A stretch of 64,000 nucleotides of DNA from Zygnema cylindricum (Eukaryota; Streptophyta; Zygnematophyceae; Zygnematales; Zygnemataceae): contig JBBHKE010001064.1 of assembly GCA_037447655.1 (NCBI GenBank), positions 176,677 to 240,676 of the forward strand, given 5' to 3'. Below, piece after piece: positions 42,901 to 50,259 of the stretch; the stretch's first letter is position 1, and every line of letters begins with the position of its first letter. The notes under the pieces are model-generated. The model saw nothing but the letters and a program-made list of their open reading frames with translations, was not told the origin of the DNA and made no database searches. A program made the position numbers and the translations under genes.

Positions 42901-45900
42901 GTCATTCCCGGGCGAATCTTTTCTTACAAACTCCTGCCAAGCGACGTTCTGTATGCATACTGAATCATATACACCAATGTTTTTGACAAGTTAGCTCTTT
43001 GTAATTGATTATTCATGCTTTTAACACTGCATATTTGTTACTTTTATATCATATTTAGCGTTACTTAGAGAGTCTTGAGAAATAGTTTATAGGTACGACG
43101 AATGTATAGCAATTCCTACAGAAAATCCTTCGACATTTTTATTAATCTTGTCATGAACATGTGTGCATCAGCTTAACAGTATAAGATAGACAAAGACGTT
43201 TATGTGTGTTCTCTTCTTAGCATAGAGCACAACTTTTGGGAGAGGGATTCGTTTGAAGAAGAATAAAGCTGAAAAAAAGCAGCTTATTTCTGAAGAAATG
43301 GAGACATTTGGAATTTTTGATTAAATATACGACCTTTGACCATTAATATACATCACAATATCGTAAAAACAATGCAAAAAAACAGAAAACAATCGTTTCA
43401 ACTATAGATGCAAATTTGGTCTAACTGAACATTATGAAACTAGAACTGTCACGAAATAGCCACCGTTGACAAATGTTAGGCTGTTTTTAATATTCACTGT
43501 GAAAAGTCCATTTTCCAGGCAAAAACTTTAAACACCAAAGGGACTAGGGAAAACTCCAATACTGATACAACAACAATAATAAAAAACGGCAAAAAAATTT
43601 GTTTTCAACCTTCAAAAACAGGTTTAAAGTGCACCCATTTCTAAAATTTGAAGTAAAGCATTCATGGCAAAAGAAGTGGTTAAGCTAACTCTTTTATACA
43701 CCAAATAGAAGGTGAGTGGATTAAACATATGGGCTTCAAAGAAAGACAACAATTACATAACCTTAAACCGTTTTGGAAGGAGAAGGGTTAGGAAAAAAAA
43801 CCACAAAAAGAAAAGTTAGCAAACATTATAACCTAGCGTTTCAAATTATGGCAAATAAAAGAATATATAAATTGAAAAAAAAAAAAATTACCAAGTTAAA
43901 GCCATCCATGTACCAAATAAGATGTTGTACCAAGAAGTTGAATGTGCGCTTTTGTGTTGTCGATAAAAATATATTCTCTTATGACCTCATTCAACAACAT
44001 GAAATTGGTTTTCGTAAAAATCAAAAAATCATGGCGATGTCAACAGCCAAGGTCAGAACCGATAGCACAAGATTGACTAAGGCATCAAATTTGAAGATGG
44101 TGCAGAGCAACGAAAGCTCGGAAAATGAAATTTTTATGAAAGTACAAAATCTCTCAAAAACCAACTCTTGGATAATCTCCATTGGGCAATGGATACAACA
44201 AGGAATATTTGATTGAACATATTTGGTTGACCATGAAGACACAATACAGCATGACCAAAACAATACAAACAACAAAAATATTTCATGTGACAAGTAAAAC
44301 TAAAACGGGCACATTTGTACATGATTGAATGAGAAATAAAGGTTTAGAGGCTTACGAGGCCTGACATACAAATCCCAATTAGCGGTATCTGTCAGCTTAG
44401 ATACCACGTCAATGGAAGACTTTAGCCAACACATTCCGAATGTAGGCGACAAATTAAACCCTCTGCAATTGCAATTTCTGTCGCATGCACCAGCACATTT
44501 CTTCAACGCGTTGCTCAAGCTAAGGTTTGAAATTGACAACCATTGGATGTCATTCCAAGGTGAATCCTTCGTTGCAAACTTCTGCCAAGCGACTATTTGA
44601 TTGCATACTGAATCACAAACACCAATGTTTATGGCAAGTTAGTTTTTGATAACCGATTATTTCATGTTTTCGACACTGCATAGGTGTTAAGTTTTATATC
44701 ATATTTTCCGTTACTTAGGGAGTCTCAATCAATGTTTTCTTGGAATGACAATTGTATAGTAATTCCTACAAAACACCTTCCGACCATTGGTTTCATCTTG
44801 TCGACATGTGTGTGTCAGCTTAACTGTAGAAGAAAGGAAAAGACATCGATTTGGGGTCTCTTCTTACAACAGAGCACAACTTTCGCTAGTGAGAGGAATT
44901 TGATTGAAGAACAGAGCTGAAAAAAAGCATCTTGTTTCTGAGAAAATGGAGATATTTGATTTTGCTAAATGAACATACGACTTTTGACCATTAATATACG
45001 TCACAATGTAATCATATTAATGCAAAAAACAAAAAACTAATCATTTCAACTAAAGATAAATCTAACTGAACAATATGAAAGACTAGAATTGTCAAAAAAT
45101 AGCACCGCTGACAGTTGTTAGTGTTACGATTCATTGAAATAATCGTACGCACGCGGAATCAGTTTGATTTCGCGAAAGAAAAACTGTACTTTCTAGAATA
45201 TACCGAAAGTACAGTTACGTGTGTTTAGATAAAGTTCTAGTTGTTTCGCGAAACATATTTGTCGTTTCGTTTCGCGTCTAGATTGTGGTACGTCTAGTTT
45301 AGTACGATAGTACTTTTAGATTTGTCTAGTACTTTCGTTTTGGTTTGTCGTTTTGCAATGCTTCAGTCCTTGGTGAAATTTAGAGTATTCTAGCTTAATC
45401 TGCGGACAGGTGGCAGATTTCTGGAGGCTTCTTGGCGGCGCACGCTCACACGTGTCACGCCATGGATGGTATTGTATTTAAGGGACACCATGACTGTGTG
45501 TTAATCAATCAATGAGAAATTGGAGGATTATATGGAGTAATAGAAGAGATAGAGAAGAAATTGTAATTTCAGTTTTTTGTTAATGTGAGAATTTTCTGAA
45601 ATGTCTCTTCAATGTTGATTCAATGTTTTATATTCTGAATGCTTCTGCTGCTATAAGTGTTTGTAAGTGAGCTCAAATTTATTTATCGATCCTTTCAGTT
45701 AGGCTGTTGTGAGTTGTCACTTTGAAAAATCCATTTTTTAGGCAAAAACTTTAAAAACCATGTGCGCGCAAGCATTCGTGCCAAAAAAAGGGGCTAGAAA
45801 ATCAGTAAACACGAAAATAAAAGTTAGCCAGCATCATAACACCATAACCTAGAGTTTCAAACAATGCCAAATAAAAGTATAAAAAAGCTAAAAAGAAAAA

Positions 45901-47451
45901 TTAATTATACCAAGTTAAGGGCATTCAAGTACCAAATAACGGGTTTCCAAACAAAGTGTACAATTTGGACTCCTTTTCACCAGTTTTTCATGGTCAAGCG
46001 TACACGCCAACCAACTTAGCTCTTTCGAATAGACGTTCTACTCAACAAGACAGAAATTGTAAGTTTTGGATTCCTATTGTCGGCTTAAGGACTAGACCAG
46101 GGACAGTCATCAACAATGACGTGGACTCCATAAGAGCTTGTTTTTTGCATTGTAGGGAGTTGCGCCATCAGACGTAGCGCCTTACTTTTAGCCTTCACCT
46201 CCAAAAGCAACGAAAATCGCACTTTTACGTTATTTTTTTAAGTTGCACAATTGAAAACGTCACCGTCAACAATGGTGACGATGGTGATGTGCACAAACTA
46301 TTCAGGTTGACGGGTAAATGTTTATGTGAAACGGATTGTTAGGATGCGTAATGTGCGGAATCAATTTCAATATCAATGTCAATGTCAATTTCAATGTCAA
46401 TGTCAATTTCAATGTCAATGTCAATGTCAATGCCAATGTCAATGTCAATGTCAATGTTAATGTCAATTTCAATGTCAATTTCAATGTCAATGTCAATGTC
46501 AATGTCAATGCATTTTCAATGTCAATTTTGCGATGCAAATCGCGAAACTATACTCAAATCGAATCGCGCCACGTAAACCAAAACATAGCTAAAACCTGCG
46601 GACCGCCTTTTTACAACATTGAACCTAACAAATTTATTTATGTTGATTCTTAAGTAGTGGGGGTACGCTCAGTCGCGCGTGACGTCACTCATTTTATTTG
46701 ATTATATTTCGGTGGTACTTTTTCACCGTGTGTACGTTTCGTTTCGTGTACACGTTTTGTTTCGCTTTGTTTTGTTTACGTCAAATTTACGTTGCGTCCA
46801 AGGTCAAATGTGTCGTTTTGCGGTTCAGATTTTTGAGTTAGATTCAATTTGCGGTTAAGTTAATTTGCCAGCTTGTGAGTGAGTGACTCGTGTGAATGAC
46901 AACGTGTGGAAAAAAACCACATAATGTGAGTGTATACCAGCATTGAATGGGATGTGATTTATTGATGTTCTTTATATGAGTTTATAAAGCTTCCCCATTG
47001 AGTAATTTTCAGTTTGTGTGCACTCCCATGTAGTTTGAATCCTGTCAAGAATGAGAAACTCGGGTTTAGACGCTAGAGGCTCACCTGCTTTTTTCACAAA
47101 CAAATCCAAACCATTGTTTACTGCCAATCGAGATTCCACTTCGACGTAAAATTTCAACCAACAAGTTTCGACGGAGTTTACTTTAGGCGACAGATTGAAG
47201 CCTTTGCATCTGCAATCTTTGGCGCATTCACTCGCACAAAATTTATATCCGTCGTCCCCGGGGTAGTTCGTCAATGTCCGCGGTGAGATATCATACCCAG
47301 GGGAATCCCGTCCTGTAAACTTTTGCCAGGAAACAGGATCTGTGCATCCTGAATCATAGGCTGCAAATAATCCCTCAGGGAAACCAGCGAGCATAAGAAA
47401 GACGGTAACGAATCGAATGATTTGTTTGCAGGAGTCTCCAACCATGGCCAT
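30733..47451 (-). CDS. Secreted mosaic cysteine protease: PAN-ricin lectin-papain-EGF-LysM (15-exon model)
   Basis: The gene model joins 15 exons with consistent GT-AG sites and phases and predicts about 904 residues. Order: signal peptide (1-30), two PAN/apple-like modules (about 35-205), ricin-B-type lectin region (about 207-355), papain C1A protease (about 390-605), two EGF-like modules (about 608-705), LysM region (about 715-825), Cys-rich tail (about 825-904). The catalytic set is Gln405, Cys411, His553, Asn573. No I29 (ERFNIN) prodomain was seen. It is predicted to be secreted and to bind glycans through its lectin and LysM parts. The combination is unfamiliar to me. Exon boundaries are inferred from sequence alone. 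Confidence 0.8.
30990..31480. repeat. Pyrimidine-rich tract in intron 14
   Basis: The plus strand is nearly all C and T from about 31,030 to 31,470 (TCCCTCC, CCCTCTC runs), so the coding strand is G/A-rich. Open frames here (for example 31,020-31,412 and 31,030-31,539) are artefacts of low complexity. A comparable tract follows the duplicated tail exon at 59,985-60,345. Confidence 0.9.
31500..32690. other. Remainder of intron 14
   Basis: AT-rich intron sequence with no recognised exon, repeat or mobile element. Frames at 31,670-31,978 and 32,030-32,236 show no family similarity. Confidence 0.5.
32691..32822 (-). CDS. Exon 14: LysM module 2
   Basis: The 132-bp phase-0 exon (ATTCAG/GGAG to CAACAG/GTAAAG) encodes GDTCSSIEKGFNLPANSLYS, LNPGLSC and PLGIQPGQQ. 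Joined to exon 13's YSIQL it forms a second LysM-like module (YxIxxGDTCxSI...LNPGLxC...IQPGQxVCV), closed by VCV from exon 15. Confidence 0.85.
33185..33274 (-). CDS. Exon 13: LysM module 1, C-terminal half
   Basis: The 90-bp phase-0 exon (CGTAG/GATC to CAACTA/GTAAGT) encodes DLCNNLRSGDVLKVANPAAS and CKVLYSIQL. CNNLxxGDVLxV closes the LysM fold begun in exon 12, and LYSIQL starts the strand leading to the next repeat. Confidence 0.85.
33806..33933 (-). CDS. Exon 12: LysM module 1, N-terminal half
   Basis: The exon runs from TTTGCAG/CGGTGG to CGCGGG/GTAATT (phase 1 to 0). It encodes NVPQTYTVVPGDSCYVISY and SFGLTIPQLLKQNTNIRG, which is the first half of a LysM (YTVxxGDSCxxI...LxxxN). LysM modules bind GlcNAc-containing glycans such as chitin or peptidoglycan. 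Confidence 0.85.
34261..34401 (-). CDS. Exon 11: EGF-like module 2
   Basis: The 141-bp phase 1-1 exon (TTTGCAG/TCGATG to CCCCAC/GTGAG) encodes VDVCSSTGFNLCGAGSC, NGYYHCVCLRGYIMS and KPICAP, again with six cysteines. This exon is the one copied in broken, inverted form at 28.5 kb. Confidence 0.85.
35193..35351 (-). CDS. Exon 10: EGF-like module 1
   Basis: The 159-bp phase 1-1 exon encodes a six-cysteine EGF-like module: ACNSRINPCGSGTCVPSS, then SYTCKCTAKGYITV and TKTCALR. The acceptor follows a long T-run (GGTGCAG/CTCC). EGF modules mediate extracellular protein contacts. Confidence 0.85.
35890..36130. repeat. AATAACA-type simple repeat in intron 9
   Basis: A run of degenerate AATAAC/AATAATAAC units fills this part of the intron. 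It produces a false open frame of Ile/Val residues on the minus strand. Confidence 0.9.
36186..36399 (-). CDS. Exon 9: papain His and Asn catalytic residues
   Basis: The exon runs from GTATAG/TGGG to GCAG/GTAAG (phase 0 to 1). It encodes WDIFTDSRNDCQIDSQLNHF with catalytic His553, then ALFGYGTENGVPFWIIRN with Asn573, NSFGSGWGQNGYGRIKRG and CGVNSLPSSYPVIA. These are the classic C1A C-terminal blocks. The protease domain ends here. Confidence 0.9.
36590..37045. repeat. C/T-rich tract with 10-bp CTCTCCCACC repeats in intron 8
   Basis: The plus strand is pyrimidine-rich, with about eight tandem CTCTCCCACC units at 36,797-36,880, then CCCTCCCTCCC runs to 37,020. On the coding strand this is GGTGGGAGAG and GGGAGGGAGGG, starting only a few bases after the exon 8 donor. 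Runs of three or more G could form G-quadruplexes in pre-mRNA. Open frames rich in Gly/Glu/Arg here are artefacts. Confidence 0.9.
37050..37193 (-). CDS. Exon 8: papain central region
   Basis: The 144-bp phase-0 exon (GAAACAG/GCGG to AAAGGG/GTAAG) encodes AAYLPKEVDVTRYELTTAQS and LMSVLSRQPAVTAMVLTD, then FMAWKG. This corresponds to the stretch in papain-family enzymes where the chain crosses to the right domain (xxxALxxQPVxVAI). The following intron begins with a long G/A-rich tract on the coding strand. Confidence 0.8.
37960..38192 (-). CDS. Exon 7: papain active-site cysteine region
   Basis: The exon runs from TTTTTCACAG/GTGC to TGCAAG/GTAGG, entering phase 1 and leaving phase 0. It begins ACSIFAVVAAIEGAYN with catalytic Cys411; the residue after it is Ser, where papain has Trp. 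It continues FSEQQVLDCFGSCQGGW (the conserved SEQxLxDC and QGG motifs) and ends YEGQTSGSCK. This is the left domain of the papain fold. Confidence 0.9.
39006..39155 (-). CDS. Exon 6: protease N-terminal part with Gln405
   Basis: The 150-bp exon (AACAG/CGCC to ATGCG/GTAAA) encodes a short linker, NLNVFSRHYSHITNLPAS, then the papain mature start VDWSLYIGPVKDQSSCG. The Gln of KDQ is the oxyanion-hole residue. A canonical I29 inhibitor prodomain is absent here and in the preceding exon, which is unusual for a C1A peptidase. Confidence 0.85.
39454..39678 (-). CDS. Exon 5: ricin-type lectin repeats, second half
   Basis: The acceptor is preceded by a strong polypyrimidine tract (TTTTTTTTTCAG); the donor is ATTCTT/GTGTG. 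The exon completes the previous repeat as NCNRHDSQLWAP (the CN...QxW signature) and adds SGNCIDGQGGGIGDCVIQW and NICNQLWLPQAKSS. Reading past the donor would reach a TAA within a few codons. A shorter isoform ending here is therefore possible if the intron is retained. Confidence 0.8.
40505..40642 (-). CDS. Exon 4: ricin-type lectin repeat
   Basis: A 138-bp exon with acceptor TTTGGACAG/AT and donor TTCAA/GTAAGT, phase 1 at both ends. It encodes PNGFDNNVGGLWSVVAYN, then YYYFQQNTGKCLSVSSS and GSEVILS. The GKCLSV and VILS segments match the conserved core of ricin-B lectin repeats, which bind galactose-type sugars in characterised proteins. Sugar specificity cannot be told from sequence. Confidence 0.8.
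41367..41459 (-). CDS. Exon 3 (probable): first ricin-type lectin repeat
   Basis: A 93-bp symmetric phase-1 exon is bounded by CTCAG/GACC and AATT/GTAAT. It encodes PFLVIPSLSFNAWSAENN and LQGTRIRLYN. The GTRxRLYN pattern is typical of ricin-B beta-trefoil repeats, whose next residues would be CN...QxW. Splicing to exon 4 places GGLW soon after, in the position of QxW. The donor is weak, so inclusion is likely but not certain. Confidence 0.55.
42708..42959 (-). pseudogene. Damaged third PAN/apple exon (in-frame stop)
   Basis: This is a tandem copy of exon 2 with identical length (252 bp) and splice sites in the same places (CAG/TATGC acceptor, CCTT/GTAAG donor). It retains VAWQEFVRKDSPGNDI, CAGVCGKDCGCKGFNLSP and MCWLK, but the next codon is TAA. 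Because the exon is phase-1 symmetric, skipping it preserves the frame, so the gene can tolerate the stop. It may act as a premature-stop exon when included. Confidence 0.8.
44356..44607 (-). CDS. Exon 2: PAN/apple-like module 2
   Basis: This 252-bp exon is symmetric, phase 1 at both ends. The acceptor is GATTCAG/TATGC and the donor CCTC/GTAAG. It encodes VCNQIVAWQKFATKDSP, the cluster CAGACDRNCNCRGFNLSP, and MCWLKSSIDVVSKL, closely paralleling exon 1. The polypyrimidine tract before the acceptor is weak. The same exon is duplicated at 42,708-42,959 in damaged form. Confidence 0.8.
45122..45697. mobile_element. Solo LTR of a copia-type element (576 bp) in intron 1
   Basis: The insert starts TGTTACGATTC and ends CCTTTCA, and is flanked by the 5-bp duplication GTTAG (45,117-45,121 and 45,698-45,702). 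The uninterrupted sequence exists in the paralogous tandem unit near 43,480, where the flanks are joined directly. This proves it is an insertion after the tandem duplication. It contains a TATA-like GTATTTAAGG near 45,474. There is no internal coding region. Inferred orientation is plus from TATA placement, but this is uncertain. Confidence 0.9.
46361..46526. repeat. TCAATG/TCAATT hexanucleotide array in intron 1
   Basis: About 27 consecutive hexamers alternate between TCAATG and TCAATT with few interruptions (one TTAATG, one CCAATG). It gives repetitive frames on both strands, none of them a gene. Confidence 0.95.
47085..47451 (-). CDS. Exon 1: signal peptide and PAN/apple-like module 1
   Basis: The start is the first Met of MAMVGDSC, followed by a hydrophobic run (FVTVFLMLAGFPEGLFA) typical of a signal peptide. 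The module contains CTDPVSWQKF, then the cysteine cluster CASECAKDCRCKGFNLSP, and CWLKFYVEVESRL. The donor is GCAG/GTGAG at 47,085/47,084 and leaves phase 1. PAN/apple modules bind proteins or carbohydrates outside the cell. A second in-frame Met two codons later (MVGDSC) is an alternative start. Confidence 0.85.
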
Positions 47452-47720
47452 TTTTAAGGAGAACGTCCTCTCTCTTCCTCTCCCGCCTTATGTCTCTTTC
47501 TTGCTCCCTCACCTCCTTCCTAAGTTCTTTCTTCTCACTCTCCTCCTTCCTCTCTCTCCCTCTTCTCCCCTCTTTCTTTCCTTTATCTGTTTGATGGTCA
47601 GCTTAATCACTGCAAAACGCCAAAATTTCTGAGGAAATAGTTAGGTTTTGATTTTTGAGTAATCATTTGTATTTTGTAAAACAACAACAAAAAATTATAA
47701 TCGTACTTTTATAAAATTTG
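47452..47720 (-). promoter_or_regulatory. Candidate promoter and 5' UTR of the mosaic protease gene
   Basis: On the minus strand a TATA-like TATAAAAG lies at 47,713-47,706, about 255 bases upstream of the start codon. The stretch between (47,455-47,600) is purine-rich on the coding strand, consistent with a 5' UTR but not proof of one. Plant pol II promoters commonly have TATAAAAG-like boxes. No other element is claimed. Confidence 0.4.
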
Positions 47721-48032
47721 TATCGTATTCATCGTCCCTTCAGCTTATAACATAAATATAAGTGAGACGTTGACTGATAAACGTCTTTGTAAGTGAATAA
47801 ATGTAGCAAGATTCCTGGATTCTGATTACAATTAATGGTAAAAAGCAAAGGAAAAATATTACATTACACAAAATTACCATGCATGATATATTGCATAATA
47901 CAAATTAGCGCTATTTAAAATCTAAGGCTTGGCACGATTTGTAAAATGGCTTATAATTATGCAGAAATTTAACGGAAGACAAAAATTATAACAAAAATGT
48001 GTTGGAAAACTACATTCTAATTCGTTCCAGTG
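47721..48032. other. AT-rich intergenic interval
   Basis: No gene or repeat recognised. Confidence 0.4.
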
Positions 48033-48774
48033 TCGTGGAATTTTGTGCGGTGAAATATCTGCGTCTGTCAGCGCTATATTTTGTTTTTTTTTTTAAACCA
48101 AACAGCTAAACCTACACTTAATTTGCAAACGAGAGGAAAGGCTGAAAAAAAAAAATTTTGCAGTTTTTTAGGTTCGATCCATCCGTTTATGCGAACATCC
48201 AAAACAAGAACCGTTGCGTCAACAAACAGTAGAAAGTGAATCGAGATCGTGACACGTGTCCGGCGACGAAAGAATCAGTTGAAGGTAATCCTGGCCATAA
48301 ACCTACATACGCCTTCTCTGTAAAGCAGGGGAATTCGAAGCAGAAGCCTCGCTAAGGGGAAATGAATCTCAAAAGAGTAAAAGAGTAGAGGAAAAAAAAA
48401 TTAGCAATTCAGCTCTTTTATGTTTAAAAAATAATCAACTAAAAAATTGTAAGTTTAATATCATACTCTTTTGGCGCCTAGTACATACTTTAATTAACCA
48501 GGATATTAGAAGCTGAATATGACCATCCGAAATATATTCCAAGCAAAAATGACAAGAAAAACTTTTGCAATTTGTCGCTACGGCGACGAGCATGGAAAGA
48601 GGATCGAGACCTGTCGCAAACTGTCGCAAGAAAAGTCGTCACCGACAATTTTTTTCATTTTGTTTCGGGCAAGTTGTCGGCAAAGTTTGTCCCAATGCCG
48701 TACGGTGGTCGGTTGGGTGGCTCTGTAACTCTACCGCCCATTGTAACTCCACCGCCCATTGTTGTATGAGGTAA
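48033..48774 (+). repeat. Direct duplication D, copy 1, with a 69-codon ORF
   Basis: This copy aligns with 49,222-49,998. Shared landmarks are GTGGAATTTTGTGC, TTTGCAAACGAGAGGAAAGG, GACACGTGTCCGGCGAC, GTAAAGCAGGGGAA and GCCTCGCTAAGGGGAAAT. Both copies carry an open frame in the same place; here it is 48,519-48,728, starting MTIRNIFQAKMTRKTF. The ORF ends CRTVVGWVAL. No family was recognised. It could be a small gene with its upstream region or the body of a non-autonomous transposon. Confidence 0.7.
48519..48728 (+). CDS. Small ORF in duplication D1, function unknown
   Basis: The 69-codon frame aligns with the D2 frame over nearly its whole length: IFQAKMTRKTF versus IFEAKMARKTF, CRKLSQEKS, FFILFRAS and RTVVGWVAL. 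There is no signal peptide or known motif. A TGTAAAG box lies about 200 bases upstream, where D2 has TATAAAG. The alternative start is the internal Met of MTRKTF. Conservation of the frame may simply reflect the recent duplication. Confidence 0.3.
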   Translation: MTIRNIFQAKMTRKTFAICRYGDEHGKRIETCRKLSQEKSSPTIFFILFRASCRQSLSQCRTVVGWVAL

Positions 48775-49041
48775 TAAGGGTGGCCTTCCAATATGCGTTT
48801 TCAGTAATTGTACGGAAACGTTTAATGAAGGGCGTGCCCTCCATTATGTCGCGTCAATAAAATAATTTTTATTTGCGTGGCTCATTCTGGTTGGTAGCAC
48901 GTAGGTTAATATTCGATGCTAAAATTTTTGAAAGAATCTTCGAATGCAATGTCTGAACGCAATATCTATCTGTAGGAGCAGAGGTACAATACCTGTACCA
49001 GCGTAGATAATATCTGTACCACCGTAGATAAACATCTTATG
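48775..49041. other. Dispersed repeat between D1 and Z5
   Basis: Blocks such as TTTATTTGCGTGGCTCATTCTGG and AAGAATCTTCGAATG recur inverted at 56,860-57,060 and in part at 21,650-21,800. No gene is present. Confidence 0.5.
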
Positions 49042-49043
49042 TA

Positions 49044-49219
49044 CACCGCGAATCGTTATTAAAGAAAAAATTAGCCTCATTCATTCTAATATAGTGCCGG
49101 GAGACGTGGCAGATTATGGTCCACGTCCTTAAATAGTGTAGTTTATTCTATTTAAGGTATTAATGTCAAAATTTTGGGGTGCCGATATAGAGTTCATAAC
49201 GATAATAACGATTCGAGTG
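49044..49219. mobile_element. Stowaway-like MITE Z5 (176 bp)
   Basis: Termini CACCGCGAATCGTTATTA and the inverted ...AATAACGATTCGAGTG are flanked by TA (49,042-49,043 and 49,220-49,221). It sits immediately left of duplication D2. Confidence 0.75.
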
Positions 49220-49221
49220 TA

Positions 49222-49998
49222 GTGGAATTTTGTGCAGTGAAATATCTGCGTCTGTAAACGCTATATTTTGTTTTTTTTTTTAAACCAAACTGCTAAACCT
49301 ACACTTAATTTGCAAACGAGAGGAAAGGCTGAAAAAAAAACCTTTGTCAGTTTTTTAGGTTCGATCCATCCGTTTATGCGAACATCCAAAACAAGAACCG
49401 ATGCGTCAACAAACAGTAGAAAGTGAATCTAGATCGTGACACGTGTCCGGCGACAAAAGAATCAGTGGAAGGTAATTCTAGGCAGGAACCTACATACACC
49501 TTCTCTATAAAGCAGGGGAACTCGAAGCAGAAGCCTCGCTAAGGGGAAATCAATCTCGAAGGAGTAAAAGAGTAGAGGGAAAAAAAAGAAGCAATTCAGC
49601 TCTTTTATGTTTAAAAAATAATCAACTAAAAAATTGTCAGCTTCATTTCATACTCTTTTGGCGCCAGTACATTCTTTAATTTTACCAAGATATTTGAAGC
49701 TGAATCTGACAATCCGAAAGATATTTGAAGCAAAAATGGCCAGGAAAACTTTTGAAGTCTGTCCGGACGGCGACGAGTACTGGAAGAGGGTCGAGAGCTG
49801 TCGCAAACTGTCGCAAGAAAAGTCGCAACCGACAAATTTTTTCATTTTGTTTCGCGCGACCTGTCGCAAACTGTCGCTAGGAAAGTCGCAACCGACAATT
49901 TTTTTCATTTTGTTTCGCGCGAGCGGTCGGCAGAGTTTGTCCCAACGCCGTACGGTGGTCGGTTGGCTGGCTCTGTAACTCCGCCGCCCATTTTTATG
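49222..49998 (+). repeat. Direct duplication D, copy 2, with a 114-codon ORF
   Basis: This is the second copy of D1. It differs by an extra in-frame repeat: a block of about 66 bases (TGTCGCAAACTGTCGC...TTTTGTTTCGCGCGA) occurs twice in tandem at about 49,798-49,925, lengthening the ORF by about 22 codons. The ORF, 49,634-49,978, ends RTVVGWLAL. A TATAAAGCAGG motif lies at about 49,507. Copy 2 lies next to MITE Z5 and copy 1 does not. Confidence 0.7.
49634..49978 (+). CDS. Small ORF in duplication D2, function unknown
   Basis: The 114-codon frame contains IRKIFEAKMARKTFEVCPD, YWKRVESCRKLSQEKSQ, a duplicated NFFILFRA/IFFILFRA unit, and RTVVGWLAL. The translation likely begins at the internal Met of MARKTF, which aligns with D1. 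There is no recognised domain or transmembrane segment. It may be a transposon-internal frame. Confidence 0.3.
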   Translation: MSASFHTLLAPVHSLILPRYLKLNLTIRKIFEAKMARKTFEVCPDGDEYWKRVESCRKLSQEKSQPTNFFILFRATCRKLSLGKSQPTIFFILFRASGRQSLSQRRTVVGWLAL

Positions 49999-50251
49999 TG
50001 AGTTAATACTGTATCACACAATCGGGCGCGCGACTTTTTCTGGCTGAAATAATAAATTATTGGGAAAAACGCTATTTAATGTTAAGGACTGTTAGTAGGC
50101 CACGTCTTCTTACATTAAACGAGAGTGGTATCATACATTGTAACGGTACTTTAGCATGTAACTGAAACTTTAGTCTTGCAACTTTGTTTTAGGGAAGATT
50201 CTCCGTACTACTTTCAGCGAAGACTCTCCGTTCTACTTTCAGAGTATTCGT
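49999..50251. other. Interval without recognised features
   Basis: Short AT-rich non-coding stretch. Confidence 0.4.
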
Positions 50252-50259
50252 ATGTAAAT

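Larger units (their letters stand above)
42300..45760 (-). repeat. Tandem duplication of the PAN exon and flanking introns
   Basis: Two units of roughly 1.65 kb align: about 42,300-43,540 with about 43,930-45,760 (ignoring the LTR inserted in the second). Matching landmarks are TCTCTTATGACCTCATTC at 42,341 and 43,975, and the exon acceptors at 42,959 and 44,607. The duplication explains the paired PAN exons 2 and 2'. Confidence 0.8.

Noticed and set aside
46361-46526. CRISPR-like array of short repeats
   Set aside because: The units are contiguous hexamers without unique spacers, in an intron of a eukaryotic gene.
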